Shown: positions 13,501 to 25,240 of the stretch, piece after piece
Layout of the letters: each line of letters opens with the position of its first letter
Numbering within the stretch: the stretch's first letter is position 1
Assembly (NCBI GenBank): GCA_027924585.1
Contig: BSBM01000200.1
Coordinates: forward strand, 1 to 64,000
Length of the DNA: 64,000 nucleotides
DNA from: Larix kaempferi
Taxonomy: Eukaryota > Streptophyta > Pinopsida > Pinales > Pinaceae
Reading direction: 5' to 3'
Translations under genes and position numbers: made by a program
Notes under the pieces: model-generated
Seen by the model: the letters and a program-made list of their open reading frames with translations, nothing else
What the model was told of the DNA's origin: nothing
Database searches by the model: none

Positions 13501-16072
13501 ACAGCTTCTAGAAGGTTTACATGATTTCGTAAAAAACACGAGTTGTTAGAAAATGTGTTTTATTTCATAAATGGAATCAACAAAGTATGCACATTCTACG
13601 TCATAACGAATTTCTATAGTTTGCGCATTCGTCCGGAAATAAGAAAAGCTTACTTCCACCGTTTTTTAAAATCACAGCTTCTAGAAGGTTTACATGATTT
13701 CGTAAAAAACACGAGTTTTTAGAAAATGTGTTTTATTTCTTAAATGGAATCTACAAAGTATGCACATTCTACGTCATAACGACTTTCTATAGTTTGCGCA
13801 TGCGTCCGGAAATAAGAAAAGCTTACTTCCCCCGTTTTTTAAAATCACAGCTTCTAGAAGGTTTACATGATTTCTTAAAAAACATGAGTTTTTAGAAAAT
13901 GTGTTTTATTTCATAAATGGAATCAACAAAGTATGCACATTCTACGTCATAACGACTTTCTATAGTTTGCGCATCCGTTTGGAAATAAGAAAAGCTTACT
14001 TCCGCCGTTTTTTAAAATCACAACTTCTAGAAGGTTTACATGATTTCTTAAAAAACACGAGTTTTTAGAAAATGTGTTTTATTTCATAAATGGAATCGAC
14101 AAAGTATGCACATTCTATGTCATAACGACTTTCTATAGTTTGCGCATGCGTCCGGAAATTAGAAAAGCTTACTTCCACCGTTTTTTAAAATCACAGCTTC
14201 TAGAAGGTTTACATGATTTCGTAAAAAACACGATTTTTTAGAAAATGTGTTTTATTTCATAAATGGAATCAACAAAGTATGCACATTCTACGTCATAACG
14301 ACTTTCTATAGTTTGCGCATGCGTTAGTAAATAAGAAAAGCTTACTTCCCCCGTTTTTTAAAATCACAGCTTCTAGAAGGTTTACATGATTTCTTAAAAA
14401 ACACGAGTTTTTAGAAAATGTGTTTTATTTCATAAAAGGAATCGATAAAGTATGCACATTCTACGTCATAACGACTTTCTATAATTTTCCCATGCGTCCG
14501 GAAATAAGAAAAGCTTACTTCCACCGTTTTTTAAAATCACAGCTTCTAGAAGGTTTACATTATTTCTTAAAAAACACGAGTTTTTAGAAAATGTGTTTTA
14601 TTTCATAAATGGAATCTACAAAGCATGCACATTCTACGTCATAACGACCTTCTATAGTTTGCGCATGCGTCCGGAAATAAGAAAAGCTTACTTCCACCGT
14701 TTTTTAAAATCACAGCTTCTAGAAGGTTTACATGATTTCTAAAAAAACACGAGTTTTTAGAAAATGTGTTTTATTTCATAAATGGAATCAACAAAGTATG
14801 CACATTCTACGTCATAACGACATTCTATAGTTTGCGCATTCGTCCGGAAATAAGAAAAGCTTACTTCCACCGTTTTTTAAAATCACAGCTTCTAGAAGGT
14901 TTACATGATTTCTTAAAAAGAACGAAATTTTAGAAAATTTGTTTTATTTCATAAATGGAATCTACAAAGTATGCACATTCTACGTCATAACGACTTTCTA
15001 TAGTTTGTGCATTCGTTCGGAAATAAGAAAAGCTTACTTCCACCGTTTTTTAAAATCACAGCTTCTAGAAGGTTTACATGATTTCGTAAAAAACACGAGT
15101 TTTTAGAAAATGTGTTTTATTTCATAAATGGAATCTACAAAGTATGCAAATTATACGTCATAACGACTTTCTATAGTTTGCGCATGCGTCCGGAAATAAG
15201 AAAAGCTTACTTCCCCCGTTTTTTAAAATCACAGCTTCTAGAAGGTTTACATGATTTCTTAAAAAACATGAGTTTTTAGAAAATGTGTTTTATTTCATAA
15301 ATGGAATCAACAAAGTATGCACATTCTACGTCATAACGACTTTCTATAGTTTGCGCATGCGTTTGGAAATAAGAAAAGCTTACTTCCCCCATTTTTTAAA
15401 ATCACAACTTCTAGAAGGTTTACATGATTTCTTAAAAAACACGAGTTTTTAGAAAATGTGTTTTATTTCATAAATTGAATCAACAAAGTATGCACATTCT
15501 ACGTCATAACGAATTTCTACAGTTTGCGCATGCGTTCGGAAATAAGAAAAGCTTACTTCCACCGTTTTTTAAAATCACAGCTTCTAGAAGGATTACATGA
15601 TTCCGTAAAAAACACGAGTTTTTAGTAAATGTGTTTTATTTCATAAATGGAATCTACAAAGTATGCACATTCTACATCATAACGACTTTCTATAGTTTGC
15701 GCATGCGTCCGGAAATAAGAAAAGCTTACTTCCCCCATTTTTAAAATCACAGCTTCTAGAAGGTTTACATGATTTCTTAAAAAACACGAGTTTTTAGAAA
15801 ATGTGTTTTATTTCATAAATGGAATCAAAAAAATATGCACATTCTACGTCATAACGACTTTCTGCAGTTTTCGCATTCGTCCGGAAATAAGAAAAGCTTA
15901 CTTCCACCGTTTTTTAAAATCACAGCTTCTAGAAGGTTTACATGATTTCGTAAAAAACACGACTTTTTAGAAAATGTGTTTTATTTCATAAATGGAATCA
16001 ACAAAGTATGCACATTCTACGTCATAACGACTTTCTATAGTTTGCGCATGCGTTTGGAAATAAGAAAAGCTT
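7600..16072 (+). repeat. 49-monomer higher-order unit, copy A1
   Basis: First copy of a long-period unit whose sequence recurs 8,473 bp downstream (49 x 173 - 4). Matching landmarks include CACAACTTCTGG (7,621; CACAACTTATGG at 16,094), GGAATCGCAAAG with TGTGATAACG, GAGCTTTCAG near 8,180/16,653, and GAGTCTTTAG at offset exactly 8,473 (11,981/20,454). The left edge is about 7,560-7,620. The last ~830 bp of the period (15,240-16,072) has no counterpart in the second copy. Divergence from A2 is low but visible. Confidence 0.88.
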
Positions 16073-19000
16073 ACTTCCCCCGTTTTTTAAAATCACAACT
16101 TATGGAAGGTTTACATGATTTCTTAAAAAAAACGAGTTTTTAGAAAATGTCTTTTATTTCATAAATGGAATCGCAAAGTATTCACATTCTGTGTGATAAC
16201 GACTTTCTATAGTTTGCGCATCCGTCCGGAAATTAGAAAAGCTTACTTCCCCCGTTTTTTAAAATCACAGCTTCTAGAACGTTTACATGGTTTCTTAAAA
16301 AACACAAGTTTTTAGAAAATGTTTTTTATTTCATAAATGGAATCAACAATGTATGCACATTCTACGTCATAACGACTTTCTATAGTTTGCGCATGCGTCC
16401 AGAAATAAGAAAAGCTTACTTCCCCCGTTTTTTAAAATCACAGCTTCTAGAAGTTTTACATGATTTCCAAAAAAACACGAGTTTTTAGAAAATGTGTTTT
16501 ATTTCATAAATGGAATCAACAAAGTATGCACATATTACATCATAACGACATTCTATAGTTTGCGCATTCGTTCGGAAATAAGAAAAGCTTACTTCCACCG
16601 TTTTTTAAAATCACAGCTTCTAGAAGGTTTACATGATTTCTTAAAAAACACGAGCTTTCAGAAAATGTGTTTTATTTCATAAATGGAATCAACAAAGTAT
16701 GCACATTCTACCTCATAACGACTTTCTATAGTTTGCGCATTCGTCCGGAAATAAGAAAAGCTTACTTCCACCGTTTTTTCAAATCACAGCTTCTAGAAGG
16801 TTTACATGATTTCTTAAAAAACACGAGTTTTTAGAAAATGTGTTTTATTTCATAAATCGAATCAACAATGTATGCACATTCTACGTCATAACGACTTTCT
16901 ATTGTTTGCGCATGCGTCTGGAAATAAGAAAAGTTACTTCCCCCGTTTTTTAAAATCACAGCTTCTAGAAGGTTTACATGATTTCTTAAAAAAAACGAGT
17001 TTTTAGAAAATGTGTTTTATTTCATAAATGGAATCAACAAAGTATGCACATTCTACGTCATAACGACTTTCTATAGTTTGCGCATTCGTCCGGAAATAAG
17101 AAAAGCTTACTTCCACCGTTTTTTAAAATCACAGCTTCTAGAAGGTTTACATGATTTCGTAAAAAACACGAGGTTTTAGAAAATGTGGTTTATTTCAAAA
17201 ATGGATTCAACAAAGTATGCACATTCTACGTCATAACGACTTTATATAGTTTGCGCATGCGTTTGGAAATAAGAAAAGCTTACTTCCCCCGTTTTTTAAA
17301 ATCACAGCTTCTAGAAGGTTTACATGATTTCTTAAAAAACACGAGTTTTTAGAAAATGTGTTTTATTTCATAAATGGAATCAACAAAGTATGCACATTCT
17401 ACGTCATAATGACTTTCTATAGTTTGCGCATGCGTTTGGAAATAAGAAAAGCTTACTTAACCCATTTTTTAAAATCACAGCTTCTAGAAGGTTTACATGG
17501 TTTCTTAAAAAACACGAGTTTTTAGAAAATGTCTTTTATTTCATAAATGGAATCAACAAAATATGCACCTTCTACGTCATAACGACATTCTATAGTTTGT
17601 GCATTCGTCCGGAAATAAGAAAAGCTTACTTCCACTGTTTTTTAAAATCACAGCTTCTAGAAGGTTTACATGATTTCTTAAAAAGCACGAATTTTTAGAA
17701 AATGTGTTTTATTTCATAAATGGAATCAACAAAGTATGCACATTCTACCTCATAACGACTTTCTATAGTTTGCGCATTCGTCCAGAAATAAGAAAAGCTT
17801 ACTTCCACCGTTTTTTCAAATCACAGCTTCTAGAAGGTTTACATGATTTCTTAAAAAACACGAGTTTTTAGAAAATGTGTTTTATTTCATAAATGGAATC
17901 AACAAAGTATGCACATTCTACGTCATAACGACTTTCTATAGTTTGTGCATGCGTCTGGAAATAAGAAAAGCTTACTTCCACCGTTTTTTAAAATCACAGC
18001 TTCTAGAAGGTTTACATGATTTCGTAAAAAACACGAGGTTTTAGAAAATGTGTTTTATTTCCTAAATGGAATCTACAAAGTATGCACATTCTACGTCATA
18101 ACGACTTTCTATAGTTTGCGCATGCGTCCGGAAGTAAGAAAAGCTTACTTCCACCGTTTTTTAAAATCACAGCTTCTAGAAGGTTTACATGATTTCGTAA
18201 AAAACACGAGTTGTTAGAAAATTTGTTTTATTTCATAAATGGAATCAACAAAGTATGCACATTCTACATCATAACGAATTTCTATAGTTTGCGCATTCGT
18301 CCGGAAATAAGAAAAGCTTACTTCCACCGTTTTTTAAAATCACAGCTTCTAGAAGGTTTACATGATTTCGTAAAAAACACGAGTTTTTAGAAAATGTGTT
18401 TTATTTCTTAAATGGAATCTACAAAGTATGCACATTCTACGTCATAACGACTTTCTATAGTTTGCGCATGCATTTGGAAATAAGATAAGCTTACTTCCCC
18501 GTATTTTAAAATCACAGCTTCTAGAAGGTTTACATGATTTCTTAAAAAACACGAGTTTTTAGAAAATGTGTTTTATTTCATAAATGGAATCGACAAAGTA
18601 TGCACATTCTACGCCATAACGACTTTCTATAGTTTGCGCATGTGTCCGGAAATAAGAAAAGATTACTTCCACCATTTTTTTAAATCACAGCTTCTAGAAG
18701 GTTTACATGATTTGGTAAAAAACACGAGTTTTTAGAAAATGTGTTTTATTTCATAAATGGAATCTACAAAGTATGCACATTCTACGTCATAACGACTTTC
18801 TATAGTTTGCGCATGCGTCCGGAAATAAGAAAAGCTTACTTCCACCATTTTTTAAAATCACAGCTTCTAGAAGGTTTACATGATTTCGTAAAAAACACGA
18901 GTTTTTAGAAAACGTGTTTTATTTCATAAATGGAATAAACAAAGTATGCACATTCTACGTCATAACGACATTCTATAGTTTGTGCATTCGTCCGGAAATA

Positions 19001-22000
19001 TGAAAATCTTACTTCCACCGTTTTTTAAAATCACAGCTTCTAGAAGGTTTACATGATTTCTTAAAAAACACGAGTTTTTAGAAAATGTGTTTTATTTCAT
19101 AAATGGAATCAAAAATGTACGCACATTCTACATCATAACGACTTTCTATAGTTTGCGCATGCGTTTGGAAATAAGAAAAGCTTACTTCCCCCATTTTTTA
19201 AAATCACAGCTTCTAGAAGGTTTACATGATTTCTTAAAAAACACGAGTTTTTAGAAAATCTATTTTATTTCATAAATGGAATCAACAAAATATGCACATT
19301 CTACGTCATAACGACTTTCTATAGTTTGCTCATGCGTTTGGAAATAAGAAAATCTTACTTCCCCCGTTTTTTAAAATCACAGCTTCTAGAAGGTTTACAT
19401 GATTTCTTAAAAAACATGAGTTTTTAGAAAATGTGTTTTATTTCTTAAATGGAATCAACAAAGTATGCATATTCTACGTCATAACGACTTTTTATAAGTT
19501 GCGCATGCGTCCGGAAATAAGAAAAGCTTACTTCCACCGTTTTTTAAAATCACAACTTCTAGAAGGTTTACATGATTTCTTAAAAAACACGAGTTTTTAG
19601 AAAATGTGTTTTATTTCATAAATGGAATCAAAAATGTACGCACATTCTACATCATAACGACTTTCTATAGTTTGCGCATGCGTTTGGAAATAAGAAAAGC
19701 TTACTTCCCCCATTTTTTAAAATCACAGCTTCTAGAAGGTTTACATGATTTCTTAAAAAACACGAGTTTTTAGAAAATCTATTTTATTTCATAAATGGAA
19801 TCAACAAAATATGCACATTCTACGTCATAACGACTTTCTATAGTTTGCTCATGCGTTTGGAAATAAGAAAATCTTACTTCCCCCGTTTTTTAAAATCACA
19901 GCTTCTAGAAGGTTTACATGATTTCTTAAAAAACATGAGTTTTTAGAAAATGTGTTTTATTTCATAAATGGAATCTACAAATTATGCACATTCTACGTCA
20001 TAACGACTTTCTATATTTTGCGCATCCGTCCGGAAATAAGAAAAGCTTACTTCCACCGTTTTTTGAAATCATAGCTTCTAGAAGGTTTACATGATTTCGT
20101 AAAAAACATGAGTTTTTAGAAAATCTGTTTTAATTCATAAATGGAATCTACAAAGTATGCACATTCTAGGTCATAACGACTTTGTATAGTTTGCGCATGA
20201 GTCCGGAATTAAGAAAAGCTTACTTCCACCGTTTTGTAAAATCACAGCTTCTAGAAGGTTTACATGATTTCGTAAAAAACACGAGTCTTTAGAAAATTTG
20301 TTTTATGTCATAAATGGAATCAACAAAGTATGCACATTCTACGTCATAACGACTTTCTATAGTTTGCGCATGCGTTTGGAAATAAGAAAAGCTTACTTTC
20401 CCCGTTTTTTAAAATCACAGCTTCTAGAAGGTTTACATGATTTATTAAAAAACACGAGTCTTTAGAAAATTTGTTTTATGTCATAAATGGAATCAACAAA
20501 GTATGCACATTCTACGTCATAACGACTTTCTATAGTTTGCGCCTGCGTTTGGAAATAAGAAAAGCTTACTTCCCCCGTTTTTTCAAATCACAGCTTCTAG
20601 AAGGTTTACATGATTTCTTAAAAAACACGAGTTTTTAGAAAATGTGTTTTATTTCATAAATGGAATCAACAAAGTATGCACATTGTACGTCATAACGAAG
20701 TTCTATAGTTTTGGCATGCGTTTGGAAATAAGAAAAGCTTACTTCCCCCATTTTTTAAAATCACAGCTTCTAGAAGGTTCACATGGTTTCTTAAAAAACA
20801 CGAGTTTTTAGAAAATGTGTTTTATTTCATAAATGGAATCAACAATGTATGCTCATTCTACGTCATAACGAATTTCTATAGTTTGCGCATGCATCCGGAA
20901 ATAAGAAAAGCTTACTTCCACCATTTTTTAAAATCACAGCTTCGAGAAGGTTTACATGATTTCTAAAAAAACACGAGTTTTTAGAAAATGTGTTTTATTT
21001 CATAAATAGAATCAACAAAGTATGCACATTCTACGTCATAACGACATTCTATAGTTTGCGCATTCGTCCGGAAATAAGAAAAGCTTACTTCCACCGTTTT
21101 TTAAAATCACAGCTTCTAGAAGGTTTACATGATTTCTTAAAAAACACGAGTTTTTAGAAAATGTGTTTTATTTCATAAATGGAATCAAAAAAGTATGCAC
21201 ATTCTACGTCATAACGACTTTCTGTAGTTTGCGCATGTGTCCGGAAATAAGAAAAGCTTACTTCCACCGTTTTTTAAAATCACAGCTTCTAGAAGGTTTA
21301 CATGATTTTGTAAAAAACACGAGTTTTTAAAAAATGTGTTTTATTTCATAAATGGAATCTACCAAGTATGCACATTCTACGTCAAAACGACTTCCTATAG
21401 TTTGCGCATGCGTCCGGAAATAAGAAAAGCTTACTTCCACAATTTTTTAAAATCACAGCTTCTAGAAGGTTTACATGATTTCTTAAAAAACACGAGTTTT
21501 TAGAAAATGTGTTTTATTTCATAAATGGAATCAACAAAGTATGCACATTCTACTTCATAACGACTTTCTATAGTTTGCGCATGCGTTTGGAAATAAGAAA
21601 AGCTTACTTCCCCCGTTTTTTAAAATCACAGCTTCTAGAACGTTTACATGGTTTCTTAAAAAACACGAGTTTTTAGAAAATGTTTTTTATTTCATAAATG
21701 GAATCAACAAAGTATGCACATTCTACGTCATAACGACTTTCTATAATTTGCCCATGCGTCCGGAAATAAGAAAAGCTTACTTCCACCGTTTTTTAAAATC
21801 ACAGCTTCTAGAAGGTTTACATTATTTCTTAAAAAACACGAGTTTTTAGAAAATCTGTTTTATTTCATAAATGGAATCTACAAAGCATGCACATTCTACG
21901 TCATAACGACCTTCTATAGTTTGCGCATGCGTCCGGAAATAAGAAAAGCTTACTTCCACCGTTTTTTAAAATCACAGCTTCTAGAAGGTTTACATGATTT

Positions 22001-22510
22001 CTAAAAAAACACGAGTTTTTAGAAAATGTGTTTTATTTCATAAATGGAATCAACAAAGTATGCACATTCTACGTCATAACGACATTCTATAGTTTGCGCA
22101 TTCGTCCGGAAATAAGAAAAGCTTACTTCCACCGTTTTTTAAAATCACAGCTTCTAGAAGGTTTACATGATTTCTTAAAAAGAACGAAATTTTAGAAAAT
22201 GTGTTTTATTTCATAAATGGAATCTACAAAGTATGCACATTCTACGTCATAACGACTTTCTATAGTTTGTGCATTCGTTCGGAAATAAGAAAAGCTTACT
22301 TCCACCGTTTTTTAAAATCACAGCTTCTAGAAGGTTTGCATGATTTCGTAAAAAACACGAGTTTTTAGAAAATGTGTTTTATTTCATAAATGGAATCTGC
22401 AAAGTATGCAAATTATACGTCATAACGACTTTCTATAGTTTGCGCATGCGTCCGGAAATAAGAAAAGCTTACTTCCCCCGTTTTTTAAAATCACAGCTTC
22501 TAGAAGGTTT
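16073..22510 (+). repeat. 49-monomer higher-order unit, rearranged copy A2
   Basis: Second copy of the 8,473-bp unit. It follows A1 monomer by monomer, but the offset changes in monomer steps: 8,473 to about 18,900, then 8,300 after loss of one monomer, back to 8,473 by 19,974 after a local repeat (offset 519) with loss of other monomers, then 7,262 from about 21,740 after loss of seven monomers (1,211 bp). Similarity to A1 stops near 22,510, where a different five-monomer block begins. Confidence 0.88.
19061..19970 (+). repeat. Three-monomer-offset repeat inside A2 (519 bp)
   Basis: The diagnostic AATCAAAAATGTACGCAC occurs at 19,108 and again 519 bp later (3 x 173 exactly). The next monomers also repeat their private variants: AAATCTATTTTATTTC, CAACAAAATATGC, TTTGCTCATGCG and GAAAATCTTAC. 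A1 has this block only once (near 10,800-11,100). The change is therefore specific to A2, or was lost from A1. Confidence 0.88.
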
Positions 22511-23374
22511 ACATGATTTCTAAAAAAGCACGAGTTTTTAGAAACTGTGTTTTATTTCATAAATCGAATCAACAAAGTATGCACATTCTACGTCATAACG
22601 ACATTCTATAGTTTGCGCATTCGTCCGAAAATAAGAAAAGCTTACTTCCACCGTTTTTTAAAATCGCAGCTTCTAGAAGGTTTACATGATTTCTTAAAAA
22701 ACACGAGTTTTTAGAAAATGTGTTTGATTTCATAAATGGAATCAACAAGTATGCACATTCTACCTCATAACGACGTTCTATAGTTTACGCATTCGTCCGG
22801 AAATAAGAAAAGCTTACTTCCACCGTTTTTTCAAATCACAGCTTCTAGAAGGTTTACATGATTTCTTAAAAAACACGAGTTTTTAGAAAATGTGTTTTAT
22901 TTCATAAATGGAATCAACAAAGTATGCACATTCTACATCATAACGACTTTCTATAGTTTGCGCATGCGTCCGGAAATAAGAAAAGCTTACTTCCCCCGTT
23001 TTTTAAAATCACAGCTTCTAGAAGGTTTACATGATTTCTTAAAAAACACGAGTTTTTAGAAAATGTGTTTTATTTCATAAATGGAATCAACAAAGTATGC
23101 ACATTATACGTCATAACGACTTTCTATAGTTTGCGCATTCATCCGGAAATAAGAAAAGCTTACTTCCACCGTTTTTTAAAATCACAGCTTCTAGAAGGTT
23201 TACATGATTTCGTAAAAAACACGACTTTTTAGAAAATGTGTTTTATTTCATAAATGGAATCTACAAACTATGCACATTCTACGTCATAACGACTTTCTAT
23301 AGTTTGCGCATGCGTCCGGAAATAAGAAAAGCTTACTTCCCCCGTTTTTTAAAATCACAGCTTCTAGAAGGTTT
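22511..23374 (+). repeat. Five-monomer block D1 (864 bp)
   Basis: First of two adjacent copies of an 864-bp unit (5 x 173 - 1). It starts in a monomer with TTTCTAAAAAAGCACGAG and CATAAATCGAATC, followed by one with GTGTTTGATTTC and CAACAAGTATG (a missing A that makes the unit one base short), then CTACATCATAACG and CATTATACGTC variants. Each recurs 864 bp downstream. Confidence 0.9.
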
Positions 23375-24240
23375 ACATGATTTCTAAAAAAGCACGAGTT
23401 TTTAGAAAATGTGTTTTATTTCATAAATCGAATCAACAAAGTATGCACATTCTACGTCATAACGACATTCTATAGTTTGCGCATTCGTCCGGAAATAAGA
23501 AAAGCTTACTTCCACCGTTTTTTAAAATCACAGCTTCTAGAAGGTTTACATGATTTCTTAAAAAACACGAGTTTTTAGAAAATGTGTTTGATTTCATAAA
23601 TGGAATCAACAAGTATGCACATTCTACCTCATAACGACGTTCTATAGTTTGCGCATTCGTCCGGAAATAAGAAAAGCTTACTTCCACCGTTTTTTCAAAT
23701 CACAGCTTCTAGAAGGTTTACATGATTTCTTAAAAAACATGAGTTTTTAGAAAATGTGTTTTATTTCATAAATGCAACCAACAAAGTATGCACATTCTAC
23801 ATCATAACGACTTTCTATAGTTTGCGCATGCGTCCGGAAATAAGAAAAGCTTACTTCCCCCGTTTTTTAAAATCACAGCTTCTAGAAGGTTTACATGATT
23901 TCTTAAAAAACACGAGTTTTTAGAAAATGTGTTTTATTTCATAAATGGAATCAACAAAGTATGCACATTATACGTCATAACGAATTTCTATAGTTTGCGC
24001 ATTCGTCCGGAAATAAGAAAAGCTTACTTCCACCGTTTTTTAAAATCACAGTTTCTAGAAGGTTTACATGATTTCGTAAAAAACACGAGTTTTTAGAAAA
24101 TGTGTTTTATTTCATAAATGGAATCTACAAAGTATGCACATTCTACGTCATAACGACTTTCTATAGTTTGCGCATGCGTCCGGAAGTAAGAAAAGCTTAC
24201 TTCGCCCGTTTTTTAAAATCACAGCTTCTAGAAGGTTTAC
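23375..24240 (+). repeat. Five-monomer block D2 (864-bp tandem copy)
   Basis: Second tandem copy of the D block. It keeps the TAAAAAAGCACGAG, CATAAATCG, CAACAAGTATG (ATCAACAAG at 22,741 and 23,605), ACATCATAACG and CATTATACGTC markers. Private changes include AATGCAACC near 23,772 and TTTCTAG in place of CTTCTAG near 24,052. After about 24,240 the sequence moves to monomers related to the 49-mer unit. Confidence 0.88.
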
Positions 24241-24439
24241 ATGATTTCTTAAAAAACACGAGTTGTTAGAAAATGTGTTTTATTTCATAAATGGAATCAA
24301 CAAAGTATGCACATTCTACGTTATAAGGAATTTCAATAGTTTGCGCATTCGTCCGGAAATAAGAAAAGCTTACTTCCACCGTTTTTTAAAATCACAGCTT
24401 CTAGAAGGTTTACATGATTTCTTAAAAAACACGAGTTTT

Positions 24440-25240
24440 TAGAAAATGTGTTTTATTTCATAAATGGAATCAACAAAGTATGCACATTGTACGTCATAAC
24501 GACGTTCTATAGTTTGGGCATGCGTTTGGAAATTAGAAAAACTTACTTCCCCCATTTTTTAAAATCACAGCTTCTAGAAGGTTTACATGGTTTCTTAAAA
24601 AACACGAGTTTTTAGAAAATGTGTTTTATTTCATAAATGGAATCAACAATGTATGCACATTCTACGTCATAAAGACTTTCTATAGTTTGCGCATGCTTCC
24701 GGAAATAAGAAAAGCTTACTTCCACCATTTTTTAAAATCACAGCTTCGAGAAGGTTTACATGATTTCTAAAAAAACACGAGTTTTTAGAAAATGTGTTTT
24801 ATTTCATAAATGGAATCAACAAAGTATGCACATTCTACGTCATAACGACATTCTATAGTTTGCGCATTCTTCCGGAAATAAGAAAAGCTTACTTCCACCG
24901 TTTTTTAAAATCACAGCTTCTAGAAGGTTTACATGATTTCTTAAAAAACACGAGTTTTTAGAAAATGTGTTTTATTTCATAAATGGAATCAAAAAAGTAT
25001 GCACATTCTACGTCATAACGACTTTCTGTATCTTGCGCATGTGTCCGGAAATAAGAAAAGCTTAATTCCACCATTTTTTAAAATCACAGCTTCTACAAGG
25101 TTTACATGATTTCGTAAAAAACACGAGTTTTTAAAAAATGTGTTTTATTTCATAAATGGAATCTACAAAGTATGCACATTCTACGTCAAAACGACTTTCT
25201 ATAGTTTGCGCATGCGTCCGGAAATAAGAAAAGCTTACAT
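24440..25240 (+). repeat. Dispersed block shared with 49-mer copies
   Basis: About five monomers here match 12,170-12,970 in A1 and 20,640-21,440 in A2. Shared markers in order: CATTGTACGTC with TTTGGGCATGCG, CACATGGTTTC, AACAATGTATGC, CTTCGAGAAGG, TTTCTAAAAAAACACG, AATCAAAAAAGTATG, TTTCTGTA with GCATGTGTCC, TTTTTAAAAAATGTG, and ACGTCAAAACGAC. TGTACG lies at 12,211, 20,684 and 24,488. This is a third, more diverged instance of a segment otherwise only in the 49-mer. Confidence 0.85.
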
